Below are positions 35,609 through 45,445 of a stretch of 64,000 nucleotides of DNA, piece after piece. Origin of the DNA: Gemmatimonadota bacterium (GTDB lineage: Bacteria; Gemmatimonadota; Gemmatimonadetes; Gemmatimonadales; Gemmatimonadaceae); assembly GCA_020161135.1 (NCBI GenBank), contig JAIUOB010000002.1:682001-746000 (forward strand), written 5' to 3'. Each line of letters starts with the position of its first letter. Positions within the stretch are counted from its first letter, which is position 1. The translations under genes were made by a program, and so were the position numbers. The notes beneath the pieces were generated by a model that was not told where the DNA came from, searched no databases, and worked only from the letters and a program-made list of their open reading frames with translations.

Positions 35609-36700
35609 ATGCTTCTCCCTTCACGCCGGCTCCCGTGGACCTCGCTTCGTCACACCAGCCTTCTCGCCCTCGTCGCGATTGCAGGCCTTGCCGTGCCCCG
35701 GGGAGCCGCCGCGCAGCGACTGCTGCCAGTTCTCGTTACTGACGCACACTTCACGAGCGCTACAAGCGCCGTGCGCTTACCTGATGGTCGGCTACTCGTT
35801 GCGGACGCGGGCGCCCGAGAACTCACCATCGTGGACTCGCGAGGAAAGGTCCGCGTCGTCGGCCGCACGGGATCGGGCCCTGGGGAGTACCGCCTTCCTC
35901 AGTTCGTGATTCCGCGTGGGTCCGGCGCACTCGTCATCGATCCGGAGCTGCGGCGCGTGTCCGAGTACAACGCAAGCGCTCAGTTCGTGCGCTCCTCGCC
36001 GTTTCCGGCGGGTCGAGGCGCCTCCAGCCTCGATATGGCGCGTTCCATTGACGACAGCGGCACGTTCGTCTTCGTCGCACCGGCTCTCGGTGCTGCCTCA
36101 CGGGAGCTGCCACCATTCGGCTGGCAATACCCGGCCGGCGAGCTTCACGCGCTCAGGCTGGACGGCACGCTTCGTGGTCCGAAGTGGTCTACAGTGGCCT
36201 TGGACGCCCCGGCCGGAGGCCGTTCCACTGCACCTGTTGCGGTGTCCTATCGGGTGCCCTACACCGCATGGGACGCGCTCCTGATTCTTCGCGACGGCAC
36301 GCGGGTCGTGGCGCACTGTGACTCGCGTGCGGTGTTGTGGCTGGGAAACGATGGCCGAGTCCTGGAGAAGCAGGCGTTTCCGGGAGAGCCGATTCTGATT
36401 CCGGATTCTGTACGCAAGGCGGTACGGCCGATGCAGTTGCAGGCCCATCTGGACGAGCGCTTTCCACCCTTCGATGGGGAGATTGCGGTCCGCTCGTCGC
36501 GCGACCGCGTGTGGCTTCGGGCGATGCCGGCCACGAATGGGCGAAGCGTGTGGTATGGATTCGCCCGGGGAGAGCGAAAGCCGCAGCGAGTTGACCTGCC
36601 TCAAGGGGCGCTGATTCTCGCAGTCTTCGAGCCGTACCTGATCGTTGCGCGTCGGACGGCCTCGGAGCTTCAGCACATCGAGGTCCTTCGCCTGCAGTAG
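35609..36700 (+). CDS. Exported six-bladed beta-propeller protein
   Basis: This is a 363-residue protein with a signal peptide (about 1-36, ending GAAAQ). It is followed by propeller repeats: TSAVRLPDGRLLVADAGARELTIVDSRG, the GPGEYRLPQF motif and later blades to the C-terminus. The RTGSGPGEYRLP motif is typical of the six-bladed propeller family (NHL/BF3864-like) found beside small secreted peptides in Bacteroidota. It is the third gene of the cassette, 57 bases after the thioredoxin-fold gene. AGGCGG stands before the ATG at 35609; a GTG at 35585 is an alternative. Confidence 0.82.
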   Translation: MLLPSRRLPWTSLRHTSLLALVAIAGLAVPRGAAAQRLLPVLVTDAHFTSATSAVRLPDGRLLVADAGARELTIVDSRGKVRVVGRTGSGPGEYRLPQFVIPRGSGALVIDPELRRVSEYNASAQFVRSSPFPAGRGASSLDMARSIDDSGTFVFVAPALGAASRELPPFGWQYPAGELHALRLDGTLRGPKWSTVALDAPAGGRSTAPVAVSYRVPYTAWDALLILRDGTRVVAHCDSRAVLWLGNDGRVLEKQAFPGEPILIPDSVRKAVRPMQLQAHLDERFPPFDGEIAVRSSRDRVWLRAMPATNGRSVWYGFARGERKPQRVDLPQGALILAVFEPYLIVARRTASELQHIEVLRLQ

Positions 36701-36871
36701 AGCGTACGGACTCCGTGAGCCGGACGGCGCCGGCATGGGCTTGGGCCTGGAGACCCTATGGCCAGATCAGGCAATCCCCGACCGAACTCCAACCGCACCC
36801 TGACGGAGGGAATTCCCCCCTCGGCCTACACTCTCGGGCACACGTTCACTCCCCCTGCCTGAGGGCACTCG

Positions 36872-39085
36872 ATGACCCCCGCCTCCAGCGCGGCGGCCGA
36901 TATGGGTGGCATTCGCCCATCGGTCGCCGCACTCGATCGGTTCAGCTACGACGACGACATCGTCCGCAAGTTCCTCTTCGCCACCATCCTGTGGGGCGTC
37001 GTGGGCATGCTGGTCGGCCTGCTGATCGCGCTGCAGCTTGCGAACCCGATCTTCAACTTCGGCACCGAATTCCTCTCCTTCGGTCGCCTGCGTCCGCTGC
37101 ACACCAACGCCGTCATCTTCGCGTTTGCCGGCAATGCGTTCTTCACCGGCTGCTACTACAGCTCGCAGCGCCTGCTCAAGGCGCGGATGTTCTCCGATGG
37201 GCTGAGCCGGTTCCACTTCTGGGGGTGGCAGGCGATCATCGTCTCGGCCGCCCTGACGCTCCCGCTGGGCTTCACGCAGGCCAAGGAGTACGCGGAGCTC
37301 GAATGGCCCATCGACATCGCGATCGCGGTGGTGTGGGTGGCGTTCGCCGTGAACTTCTTCGGCACGCTCATCAAGCGGCGTGAGCGCCACCTCTACGTGG
37401 CGCTGTGGTTCTACATCGCGTCCATCGTGACGGTCGCGATCCTGCACATCTTCAACAACCTGTCCATGCCGGCCGGGATGCTGAAGAGCTACAGCATCTA
37501 TGCGGGCGTGCAGGACGCCTTCATGCAGTGGTGGTACGGGCACAACGCCGTCGCGTTCTTCCTCACGACGCCGTTCCTCGGACTCATGTACTACTTCATG
37601 CCCAAGGCGGCCGAAGGGCCGGTGTTCAGCTACAAGCTGTCCATCCTGCACTTCTGGTCGCTGGTGTTCATGTACATCTGGGCCGGCCCGCACCACCTGC
37701 ACTACACCGCGCTGCCCGAGTGGGCGAGCACGGTGGGCATGCTCTTCAGCGTGATGCTGTGGGCGCCGAGTTGGGGCGGCATGATCAACGGCCTGCTCAC
37801 GCTGCGGGGCGCCTGGCACAAGGTCGCGCAGGATCCGATCCTCAAGTTCTTCGTGGTCGGCGTGACGGCATACGGCATGTCGACGTTCGAGGGGCCGATG
37901 CTCTCCATCAAGAGCGTCAATGCCCTCGCGCACTACACCGACTGGATCATCGCGCACGTGCACACGGGCGCGCTGGGCTGGAACGGCTTCCTGACGTTCG
38001 GCATGATCTACTGGCTGCTGCCGCGCCTCTTCCAGGCGCCGGTGTACAGCAAGAAGGCCATGGAGATGCACTTCTGGATCGCCTCGGTGGGCATCGTGCT
38101 GTACGTCGTCGCCATCTACAGCGCCGGCGTGACGCAGGGGCTCATGTGGCGTGCCTTCGACGAGACGGGACGCCTCGCGTATCCCGACTTCGTCGAGACC
38201 GTGCTCAAGCTGATGCCGATGTACTGGATGCGTGTCGTGGGTGGCACGTTCTACATCGCCGGCATGGTGCTCTTCGGCTGGAACGTGCTCAAGACGTGGG
38301 CCAACCGCCCGAAGACGTACGACGTGCCCGTGGTCGAGGCCGCGCCGCTGGCGCCGCGCTATGTCGACACGCACGCGCCGGTGCCGGCCACCACGCTCTG
38401 GGGCCGCTTCAACCAGGTGCAGTGGCACCGCGCCTGGGAGCGCGCGCCGATGCTCTTCACGGTGCTCACCACGCTCGCGGTGATCGTCGCGTCGCTCTTC
38501 GAGATCATCCCCACGTTCCTCATCAAGTCGAACGTGCCGACCATCGCGAGCGTCAAGCCGTACACGCCGCTCGAACTGGCCGGCCGCGACCTGTACATCG
38601 CCGAGGGGTGCTTCAACTGCCACTCGCAGATGGTGCGTCCGTTCCGCTACGAGACCGAGCGGTTCGGCGACTACAGCAAGCCGGGCGAGTCGGTGTACGA
38701 GCACCCGTTCCTCTGGGGCTCGCGCCGCATCGGCCCCGATCTCGCGCGTGAGGGCGGCAAGTACCCGAACCTCTGGCACGTGCGGCACTTCGAGAACCCG
38801 CGGGCCGTCACCGCGAAGTCGATCATGCCGTCGTACGCGCACTTCCTCACCAAGTCGCTCGACTTCGACGGCATCCAGGCCCGCGTCGACGCGATGGCCA
38901 TGGTGGGCGTCCCGTACGGCGATGCGGTGAACACCGCCCCGGCGCAGGCGCGGGCACAGGCGCAGCGGCTCGCCGACGCGATCGTGCAGGAAGGCGGCCC
39001 GCAGGGGCTCGCCGACAAGCAGATCATCGCCATGGTCGCCTACATGCAGCGCCTCGGCATGGACATCAAGGTGAGTCAGAAATGA
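36872..39085 (+). CDS. ccoNO: cbb3-type cytochrome c oxidase, fused CcoN-CcoO
   Basis: This is a 737-residue fusion. Residues ~1-480 are CcoN (12 helices): heme/copper ligands are in LHTNAVIF, HNAVAFFL, PHHLHYTALPEW and IIAHVHTGALGWNGF. Residues ~500-737 are CcoO: one membrane helix and a heme c site CFNCHSQMVRPF with distal Met in SIMPSYAH. It reduces oxygen to water using cytochrome c electrons and pumps protons. GAGGG precedes the ATG by seven bases. It heads the operon and overlaps ccoQ by four bases. No FNR box was found in the 171-base upstream gap. The fusion is known in some phyla. Confidence 0.96.
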   Translation: MTPASSAAADMGGIRPSVAALDRFSYDDDIVRKFLFATILWGVVGMLVGLLIALQLANPIFNFGTEFLSFGRLRPLHTNAVIFAFAGNAFFTGCYYSSQRLLKARMFSDGLSRFHFWGWQAIIVSAALTLPLGFTQAKEYAELEWPIDIAIAVVWVAFAVNFFGTLIKRRERHLYVALWFYIASIVTVAILHIFNNLSMPAGMLKSYSIYAGVQDAFMQWWYGHNAVAFFLTTPFLGLMYYFMPKAAEGPVFSYKLSILHFWSLVFMYIWAGPHHLHYTALPEWASTVGMLFSVMLWAPSWGGMINGLLTLRGAWHKVAQDPILKFFVVGVTAYGMSTFEGPMLSIKSVNALAHYTDWIIAHVHTGALGWNGFLTFGMIYWLLPRLFQAPVYSKKAMEMHFWIASVGIVLYVVAIYSAGVTQGLMWRAFDETGRLAYPDFVETVLKLMPMYWMRVVGGTFYIAGMVLFGWNVLKTWANRPKTYDVPVVEAAPLAPRYVDTHAPVPATTLWGRFNQVQWHRAWERAPMLFTVLTTLAVIVASLFEIIPTFLIKSNVPTIASVKPYTPLELAGRDLYIAEGCFNCHSQMVRPFRYETERFGDYSKPGESVYEHPFLWGSRRIGPDLAREGGKYPNLWHVRHFENPRAVTAKSIMPSYAHFLTKSLDFDGIQARVDAMAMVGVPYGDAVNTAPAQARAQAQRLADAIVQEGGPQGLADKQIIAMVAYMQRLGMDIKVSQK

Positions 39086-39276
39086 AGCTCTCCGACATCA
39101 TGAGCCACGCGGGGCTGTCCTTCTACACCCAGGTGGCGCTCGTCCTCTTCCTTGCGGTGTTCATCGCGGTGGCCATCCGCACCTTCCTGCCGTCGCGTCG
39201 TCAGGAGCTCGACGACGCCGCGCGGCTCCCCTTCGACGACGGATCGCTCGTGCCGGCGCGCCGGCCGGAGCGCTGA
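39082..39276 (+). CDS. ccoQ: CcoQ-like small cbb3 oxidase subunit
   Basis: This is a 64-residue protein with one membrane helix (FYTQVALVLFLAVFIAVAIRTF) and an acidic/basic cytoplasmic tail (RRQELDDAARLPFDDG). Size, topology and position between ccoNO and ccoP identify it as CcoQ-like; there are no catalytic motifs in the family. Its ATG overlaps the ccoNO stop (ATGA). Confidence 0.82.
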   Translation: MKLSDIMSHAGLSFYTQVALVLFLAVFIAVAIRTFLPSRRQELDDAARLPFDDGSLVPARRPER

Positions 39277-39278
39277 CC

Positions 39279-39881
39279 ATGACCGGACCTCGCACTGGCC
39301 CGGGCGCCCCGCCGAGCGCGCCCACCGACAAGCTCCTCGATCACACGTACGACGGGATCCAGGAGTACGACAACCCGATGCCCCGCTGGTGGCTGCTCAC
39401 CTTCGCGGGCACGGTGATCTTCTCCGTCATCTACATGTTCAACGTGGGTCCCGTGGGCAGCGGCAAGGGACGCATCGCCGACTACGACGCCTCGGTGGCG
39501 GCGTACAAGGCGGCGCACCCCGAGCCTGAGGCCACGCTGCCGCCGGAGCAGCTCGCGGCCATCGTGGCCGACGCCGGCGCGCGGGAGCGCGGCAAGACGG
39601 TGTACGCCACCAACTGTGCCTCGTGCCACCGTGCCGACGGTGGTGGCCTCATCGGCCCGAACCTCGCCGACGATGCGTGGATCCACGGCGGTACGCCCGT
39701 CGACGTCTATCGCACCATCAACCTCGGCGTCCTCGAGAAGGGGATGCCGAACTGGGGCAAGCTGCTCAAGCCGGCGCAGCTCCAGGAGGTCGTCGCGTAC
39801 GTGGTGTCGCTGCAGGGCACCAACCCGCCCAACCCGAAGCCGCCGCAAGGACCGGCGCAGGCGCCCGCGCCCACTCCATGA
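39279..39881 (+). CDS. ccoP: CcoP: cbb3 oxidase cytochrome c subunit (single heme)
   Basis: This is a 200-residue protein. The N-terminal motif DHTYDGIQEYDNPMPRWW and one membrane helix (about 40-58) are typical of CcoP. Then comes one cytochrome c domain with CASCHRADGGG and the distal Met in KGMPNWG. Usual CcoP carries two heme c sites; only one is present and the protein is about 100 residues shorter than the diheme form. It starts two bases after ccoQ and overlaps ccoG by four bases. Confidence 0.92.
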   Translation: MTGPRTGPGAPPSAPTDKLLDHTYDGIQEYDNPMPRWWLLTFAGTVIFSVIYMFNVGPVGSGKGRIADYDASVAAYKAAHPEPEATLPPEQLAAIVADAGARERGKTVYATNCASCHRADGGGLIGPNLADDAWIHGGTPVDVYRTINLGVLEKGMPNWGKLLKPAQLQEVVAYVVSLQGTNPPNPKPPQGPAQAPAPTP

Positions 39882-41371
39882 GCTCTCTCGACGCTCCCAC
39901 GCGCAGCACCCCCGCGACGCCCGGCAGTGTGCATCCGGGCGCCGGGCGGCGCGTGCTCCCCACGCTCAATGAAGACGGCACGCGGCGGTGGATCCGCCCG
40001 AAGCCGTCGCACGGGGCGTGGTGGCGCAGGCGGCGCGTGGTGGCGTACGCGCTCATGGCGATCTTCTTCGCCGCGCCGCACCTGCGGCTGTTCGGCAAGC
40101 CGATCTTCCTGATGGACCTCCCACGGCGGCAGTTCACGCTGATGGGCTACACGTTCCTCCCCACCGACACGCTGCTCTTCATGCTCGTGCTGGCCAGTGG
40201 CGTGATCGGGATCTTCCTGGTCACGGCGCTGGCGGGGCGGGCGTGGTGCGGCTGGGCGTGTCCGCAGACGGTCTACCTCGAGTTCCTCTTCCGCCCCATC
40301 GGCCGCTGGTTCGACGGCGGCTATGCGCAGTCGCGAAACCTCGACAAGAAGGGCGCGTGGTTCACGCCACGTCGCATCGCGAAGTACGTCACGTTCTTCC
40401 TGATGTCGCTGTTCGTGTCGCACACGATGCTGGCGTTCTTCGTCGGCACCGACCAGCTCTATACGTGGATGGTGCACAGCCCGGCCGCGCACCCGGCGGC
40501 GTTCGCCTTCGTGGTGGCGTTCACCGGCATCGTGTGGTTCAACTTCACCTACTTCCGCGAGCAGACCTGCCTCATCGTCTGCCCGTACGGCCGGTGGCAG
40601 AGCGCGCTCATCGACCGCCAGAGCACGATCGTCGCGTACGACTACACGCGCGGCGAACCGCGCGCGCACGCCGCCGGTGCCAAGGGCGCCCCGCGCGACC
40701 CGAACGCCGGCGACTGCATCGATTGCTCGGCCTGCGTGCAGACCTGCCCCACCGGCATCGACATCCGCAACGGCCTGCAGATGGAGTGCGTGCACTGCAC
40801 GCAGTGCATCGATGCCTGCGACGAGATCATGACGCGCGTCGGCAAGCCCACGGGGCTCATCCGCTACGCGTCGCAGGACGCCATCGCCGGCGCGCCGCGC
40901 AAGCTCCTGAGCCTGCGCACCGTCCTCTATCCCTTGGTGCTGTTCGTGCTCCTCGGCGGCCTCGCCACGGCGCTGCTGCAGAAGGCCCCCGCCGACTTCA
41001 CGGTGCTGCGCGGCATCGGTGCGCCCTTCACGCAGGAGGCCGACGGGCGTGTCGCCAACCAGGTGCGCGTGAAGCTCACCAACCGCCGGAGCCAGGGCAC
41101 CGCGTACACCATCACCCTCGACAGTCTCATCGGCGGTGACCTCCGCGCCGAGGACGTCACGGTGGCCATTCCCGAAAACCCGTTCGCCGTCCCGGCGGGC
41201 GCCACGCGCACGACCAGCCTGTTCATCCTCCTGCCATCGCGCGCCTTCGTCGGCGGCGAGAAGTGGATGACGCTCACGGTCACCGACACGGAGGGGTGGC
41301 ACGAAACCGTGCGCTGGCGCCTCCTGGGGCCCGCGACGGCGACGGGCGCCACTCCTGGAGAGACCAAGTGA
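39878..41371 (+). CDS. ccoG: CcoG: cbb3 oxidase accessory ferredoxin-type protein
   Basis: This is a 497-residue membrane protein of the FixG/CcoG family. About five helices, the membrane motif GRAWCGWACPQTVYLEF, and two [4Fe-4S] clusters (CIDCSACVQTCP and CVHCTQCIDACD) are present. The C-terminal ~130 residues form an immunoglobulin-like periplasmic domain. CcoG is a copper reductase used in cbb3 assembly. The start overlaps ccoP and the stop overlaps ccoH. Confidence 0.95.
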   Translation: MSSLDAPTRSTPATPGSVHPGAGRRVLPTLNEDGTRRWIRPKPSHGAWWRRRRVVAYALMAIFFAAPHLRLFGKPIFLMDLPRRQFTLMGYTFLPTDTLLFMLVLASGVIGIFLVTALAGRAWCGWACPQTVYLEFLFRPIGRWFDGGYAQSRNLDKKGAWFTPRRIAKYVTFFLMSLFVSHTMLAFFVGTDQLYTWMVHSPAAHPAAFAFVVAFTGIVWFNFTYFREQTCLIVCPYGRWQSALIDRQSTIVAYDYTRGEPRAHAAGAKGAPRDPNAGDCIDCSACVQTCPTGIDIRNGLQMECVHCTQCIDACDEIMTRVGKPTGLIRYASQDAIAGAPRKLLSLRTVLYPLVLFVLLGGLATALLQKAPADFTVLRGIGAPFTQEADGRVANQVRVKLTNRRSQGTAYTITLDSLIGGDLRAEDVTVAIPENPFAVPAGATRTTSLFILLPSRAFVGGEKWMTLTVTDTEGWHETVRWRLLGPATATGATPGETK

Positions 41372-41883
41372 AGCCCGGTATGTCATGGCCGTTGGGCGTG
41401 ACCGTCATCCTCGGTGCGACGGTTGCGGCCAACCTGTGGGTGATGCGCATCGCGAATGCCGATCCGGCGTTCGCCATCGAGCCCGACTACTACGCGAAGG
41501 CCGTCGCCTTCGACTCCCTCATGGCCGCTGAGCGGCGCACGCTTGCGCTCGGGTGGGGCGTCGATGCCGCCCTCGCGCCGGTCGACCGGGACGGGCATGG
41601 CCTGCTCACCGTGCAGCTCCGCGGCGCCGACGCGGCCCCGCTGGCCGGCGCGACGGTGCGCGTGGTGGCGCGCTTCAACGCCCGCGCCAACGATTCGGTG
41701 ACGGCCGTGCTGCGGGAGGAGCGTGCGGGCGTCTACACGGCGGCCATTCCCGTGGCGCACGCCGGCGAGTGGGAAGTGCGCATCGACGCCACCAAGGACG
41801 ACGCGCAGTACTCGCATCGCCTGCGCGTGACGGCCCTGACGCCCGTGACGGCGGCAGTGCGCGCGACGGAGACCCCACGATGA
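41368..41883 (+). CDS. ccoH: CcoH/FixH family assembly protein
   Basis: This is a 171-residue protein with an N-terminal helix (WPLGVTVILGATVAANLWVM) and EPDYYAKAVAFD, the FixH signature. A periplasmic beta domain follows. GGAG lies seven bases before the GTG start, which overlaps the ccoG stop (GTGA). FixH is required for cbb3 assembly with CcoI. Confidence 0.9.
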   Translation: MKPGMSWPLGVTVILGATVAANLWVMRIANADPAFAIEPDYYAKAVAFDSLMAAERRTLALGWGVDAALAPVDRDGHGLLTVQLRGADAAPLAGATVRVVARFNARANDSVTAVLREERAGVYTAAIPVAHAGEWEVRIDATKDDAQYSHRLRVTALTPVTAAVRATETPR

Positions 41884-42716
41884 TCGCCCCAGCCGCCATC
41901 GGCGTGCTGGCGGCGAGCGTGGTGGGGAGTGTGCACTGCGCCGGCATGTGCGGCGGCTTTGCCTGCATGGGCACCGTGCCGATGGGCACGCCCGCGGCTG
42001 ACACGGCGGCGGCGCACACAGCGCGCACGGCGCGTTGGACGCCGACGCTCACGCAACTCGCGTATCATGGCGGCCGCCTGGCCGCGTACGTCGCGCTGGG
42101 CGCGCTGGCCGGCGCTTTGGGCGCACAGGTCACGCACGCGGGCACCCTGGCGGGGCTGCAGCGTGGCGCCGCAGTCATCGCCGGCGCGCTGATGGTCGCG
42201 TGGGCCCTCTCGGCCATCGCCGCGCGGCACGGGCACGTCATCGGACTCGGGCGCGCAGGCATGGGCGCGCCACTCGCCTGGCAGCGCCTGCTCGGCGGGG
42301 CCATGCAGCGCCTGCAGACGCAGCCGCCCGTGGTGCGGGCCGGCGCCACGGGGCTGCTCACCTCGCTCCTTCCCTGCGGCTGGCTCTATGTGTTCGTCGC
42401 GACGGCCGGGGGCACGGGGAGCGTGTCGTCGGCCATGACCACCATGGCGTTCTTCTGGGTCGGCACGGTGCCGGCACTGCTCGTGGTCGCCGTGGGCGCG
42501 CGTCGCCTGCTCGCGCCACTCGGTCGCCGCCTGCCCACCGTCCAGGCGGTGGTCGTGCTCGTGATGGGGTTGCTCTCCATGAGTGGCCGTCTGGGCAGCA
42601 CGCACACGGGGCATGTCGCCGCCGCGACGATGACGGCGGCACCACCGGTCGCGGCGCCTGGGCACGCCCGCGCGGACGCCCGTGCAGACCAACACATGGA
42701 TGATCATGCGCACTGA
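41880..42716 (+). CDS. TauE/SafE-type (CcoA-neighbour) membrane protein
   Basis: This is a 278-residue protein with about six helices of the sulfite exporter TauE/SafE / UreH-like family often embedded in ccoGHIS operons. Motifs: GSVHCAGMCGGFACMG near the N-terminus, a YHGGRLAAYVALGALAGALG helix and LLPCGWLYVFVATA. The two cysteine motifs in membrane helices suggest metal (copper) handling for the oxidase. The C-terminal tail is His-rich (HTGHVAAA..., [18 protein letters not shown]). It overlaps ccoH at its start and ccoI at its end. Confidence 0.87.
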   Translation: MIAPAAIGVLAASVVGSVHCAGMCGGFACMGTVPMGTPAADTAAAHTARTARWTPTLTQLAYHGGRLAAYVALGALAGALGAQVTHAGTLAGLQRGAAVIAGALMVAWALSAIAARHGHVIGLGRAGMGAPLAWQRLLGGAMQRLQTQPPVVRAGATGLLTSLLPCGWLYVFVATAGGTGSVSSAMTTMAFFWVGTVPALLVVAVGARRLLAPLGRRLPTVQAVVVLVMGLLSMSGRLGSTHTGHVAAATMTAAPPVAAPGHARADARADQHMDDHAH

Positions 42717-45255
42717 CGTGATGGAGACCCTGTCGCTGGTGGCGACATCGCCGGCACCGTCCGCGAGCACGGAGGCCACCGACGTCGCCTGCGCGCACTG
42801 CGGGTTGCCGGTGCCGCTGGCGTTCGTGCAGGACGGCGCCGACCCGAGCTTCTGCTGCACCGGATGCGGCACCGCGTACGCGCTGCTGCAGTCGCACGGG
42901 CTCACGGGCTACTACGGCTTCGCCGAGCGGCGTGACGCGCCGGTGCGGCCCAGCGGCCGGAGCTACGAGGAGTTCGATCATCCCGCGTTCGCCGAGCTGT
43001 ACGTGCGGGACACGGCCGGCGGGCGGCGTCGCACCGAGCTGTATCTCGAAGGCGTGCACTGCGCCTCGTGCGTGTGGCTGGTGGAGCGGCTGCCCCTGCT
43101 GCAGGGCGGTGTGGCGCGGGCCGAGCTGGACGTGCGACGTGCGCTGGCCGTGGTGGAGTGGGACGCGGCGGCCGTGTCGCTCTCGACCATCGCGCGCGCG
43201 CTCGACGCGCTGGGCTACGCGCCGCATCCGTATCGGGGCGTGACGCGTGCGGCCATGCGCCGCAAGGAAGACCGCGCGATGCTGGTGCGCATCGGCGTGG
43301 CCGGTGCCATCGCGATCAACATCATGCTGGCCGCACTCGCCCTCTACGCGGGCGAGGTGAACAGCATGGAGTCGACGTACGCGCACCTCTTCCGGTGGGT
43401 GAGCTTCGCGCTCGTCGTGCCGACGTTCATCTGGCCGGGGCGCGTCTTCTTCACGGGCGCGCTGAGTGCGCTGCGCACCCGCACGCTGCACATGGACCTG
43501 CCCATCGCGATCGCGCTGGCCGCGGGCTTCGTGCAGGGCGCCGTGAACACCATCACCGGCCGCGGGCCGGTGTACTTCGATGGTCTCGCGATCCTCATCT
43601 TCGCGCTGCTCGTGGGACGGTTCCTGCAGCAGCGGGGTCAACGCCTCGCGGCGGACGCGGCGGAGCTGCTGCATGCACTCGCGCCACGGACGGCTCGCGT
43701 GGTGGATGAGGCCGAGGCCACGGCCGCGTCGCCGCGCGTGCGCGAACTGCCGGCGGAGGCGCTGCTGCCGGGCATGGTGCTCGACGTGCGCACCGGCGAC
43801 GTGTTCGCCGCCGACGGCGTGGTGGTGCATGGCCGTTCGACGGTGAATGCCGCGCTGCTCACGGGCGAGTCGGTCCCGGCGGCCGTCACCGTCGGACAGC
43901 GCGTCTTCGCGGGCACGGAGAACGTCGAGGCGCCGCTGCGCGTGCGTGTCGAGCAGGCCGGCGAGTCGAGCCGCATCGCGACGCTCATGCGTCAGGTGGA
44001 GTCGAGCGCGTTGCGGCGCGCGCCCATCGTGCTGCTGGCCAACCGCCTGGCGGGCGTGTTCACGGCGGTCGTGCTGGTGGTCGCCGCGCTCACGTATCTC
44101 GTGAAGGCGCAGCTCGCGCCGAGCATCGCGGCACACGCGCTGGACGATGCCATCGCGCTGCTCATCGTGACCTGCCCCTGCGCGCTCGCCCTGGCGACGC
44201 CGCTCGCGATCACCGTGGCCGTGGGGCGCGCGGCCGGACGCGGTGTGCTCATCCGCGGCGGTGACGCACTCGAGCAGCTCGCGAAGCCGGGGCTGCTGGT
44301 GCTCGACAAGACGGGCACGCTCACCGAGGGGCGCACGGCCCTCGTCGACTGGACGGGCCCGGTGTGGGTCAAGCCGTATGTGCTCGCGCTCGAGGCGGGT
44401 TCCTCGCATCCGCTGGCCGAGGGCTTCCGGCGTGCGTGGCCTGAGCTCGCCGCGAGCGGCACGCTCCCCGCGGTGCACGACGCCCGGCATGTCGCCGGCG
44501 GCGGACTCGAGGGCGTCATCGAGGGCCGGACCGTGCGCATCGGGTCGCCGCAGTTCGTCGCGGCCGGCGCTACGCAGCGTGACGCCGCCGCCGATGCGGC
44601 AGCGCGCACGGCCGATGTGCGCTACACGCCGGTGCACGTGGCCGTCGACGGGATGCTCGTGGCCGTGGCCGCACTCGGCGACCGCGTGCGCGACGATGCG
44701 CCGAGTGCCCTCGCGACGCTGCGCGCCGCGGGGTGGCGCACCGTCATGCTCAGCGGCGACACCCCCGGGGTGGCGCGCGCGGTGGGCGACGCGCTGGGCT
44801 TTGCGCCCGACGAGGTCATTGGCGGTGCGACACCGGAGTCCAAGCTCGCGTTCATCGAACGCGCCGTGGCGGCGGCGCCGCGCGAGGCGCGCACCGTGGT
44901 CATGGTGGGCGACGGCGTGAACGACGCGGCAGCGATGGCGGCGGCGAGTGTGGGGGTCGGCGTGCATGGCGGCGCGGAAGCATGCCTCGCCTCGGCGGAC
45001 ATCTATCTCACGCGCCCGGGGCTGGGTGCCCTGGTGGAGCTCACCGAGGGCGCGCAGCGCACGATGCGCGTGATCCGGCGCAACATCGCCTTCTCGATCG
45101 GTTACAACATCATCGGCGCGGGGTTGGCGGTGGCAGGCATCCTGTCGCCGCTCATCGCGGCCATTCTCATGCCCACCAGCTCCGTGACCGTGGTGCTGGG
45201 TTCATGGTACGGACGCACATTTGCGCGCACGACGCGCGCGGGAGGCAGCACATGA
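42706..45255 (+). CDS. ccoI: CcoI/FixI: copper-transporting P1B-type ATPase
   Basis: This is an 849-residue ATPase. The N-terminus has a treble-clef-like CAHCGLPVP...FCCTGC module, then an HMA domain with CASC. Eight membrane helices carry the TCPCALA motif. [22 protein letters not shown] and [10 protein letters not shown] are the catalytic motifs. It exports copper for the cbb3 CuB centre. The ATG at 42706 overlaps the preceding gene by 11 bases; the ATG at 42721 is an alternative. It overlaps ccoS by four bases. Confidence 0.94.
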   Translation: MRTDVMETLSLVATSPAPSASTEATDVACAHCGLPVPLAFVQDGADPSFCCTGCGTAYALLQSHGLTGYYGFAERRDAPVRPSGRSYEEFDHPAFAELYVRDTAGGRRRTELYLEGVHCASCVWLVERLPLLQGGVARAELDVRRALAVVEWDAAAVSLSTIARALDALGYAPHPYRGVTRAAMRRKEDRAMLVRIGVAGAIAINIMLAALALYAGEVNSMESTYAHLFRWVSFALVVPTFIWPGRVFFTGALSALRTRTLHMDLPIAIALAAGFVQGAVNTITGRGPVYFDGLAILIFALLVGRFLQQRGQRLAADAAELLHALAPRTARVVDEAEATAASPRVRELPAEALLPGMVLDVRTGDVFAADGVVVHGRSTVNAALLTGESVPAAVTVGQRVFAGTENVEAPLRVRVEQAGESSRIATLMRQVESSALRRAPIVLLANRLAGVFTAVVLVVAALTYLVKAQLAPSIAAHALDDAIALLIVTCPCALALATPLAITVAVGRAAGRGVLIRGGDALEQLAKPGLLVLDKTGTLTEGRTALVDWTGPVWVKPYVLALEAGSSHPLAEGFRRAWPELAASGTLPAVHDARHVAGGGLEGVIEGRTVRIGSPQFVAAGATQRDAAADAAARTADVRYTPVHVAVDGMLVAVAALGDRVRDDAPSALATLRAAGWRTVMLSGDTPGVARAVGDALGFAPDEVIGGATPESKLAFIERAVAAAPREARTVVMVGDGVNDAAAMAAASVGVGVHGGAEACLASADIYLTRPGLGALVELTEGAQRTMRVIRRNIAFSIGYNIIGAGLAVAGILSPLIAAILMPTSSVTVVLGSWYGRTFARTTRAGGST

Positions 45256-45395
45256 GTGTCCTGTTCCTGGTGCTGCCGCTCGCGCTGGTGGTAGTGGGCG
45301 CGGCGGTGGCAGCGTTTGTCTGGAGTGCCCGCAGCGGGCAGTTCGACGACCTCGACACGCCGGCCGTGCGCGTGTTGCACGACGAGGCGCGCTGA
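45252..45395 (+). CDS. ccoS: CcoS: cbb3 oxidase maturation protein
   Basis: This is a 47-residue protein with one helix ([25 protein letters not shown]) and the CcoS motif [17 protein letters not shown]. It is needed to insert cofactors in cbb3 oxidase. GGAGG lies six bases before the ATG. It is the last gene of the operon. Confidence 0.93.
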   Translation: MSVLFLVLPLALVVVGAAVAAFVWSARSGQFDDLDTPAVRVLHDEAR

Positions 45396-45445
45396 GGCGT
45401 CCGTCCGGCGCCGGCCATCCGGTGCCCCCGTCGTTCCGCGCCCTC

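Noticed and set aside
36767..38842. Minus-strand open frame (691 codons) opposite ccoNO
   Set aside because: Antisense to the oxidase; no ribosome binding site or recognisable motif.
42358..44967. Very long minus-strand open frame (869 codons) opposite the ccoI region
   Set aside because: It is antisense to clear ATPase motifs, is rich in His/Arg/Ala/Gly and has no domain; GC-rich third positions create it.
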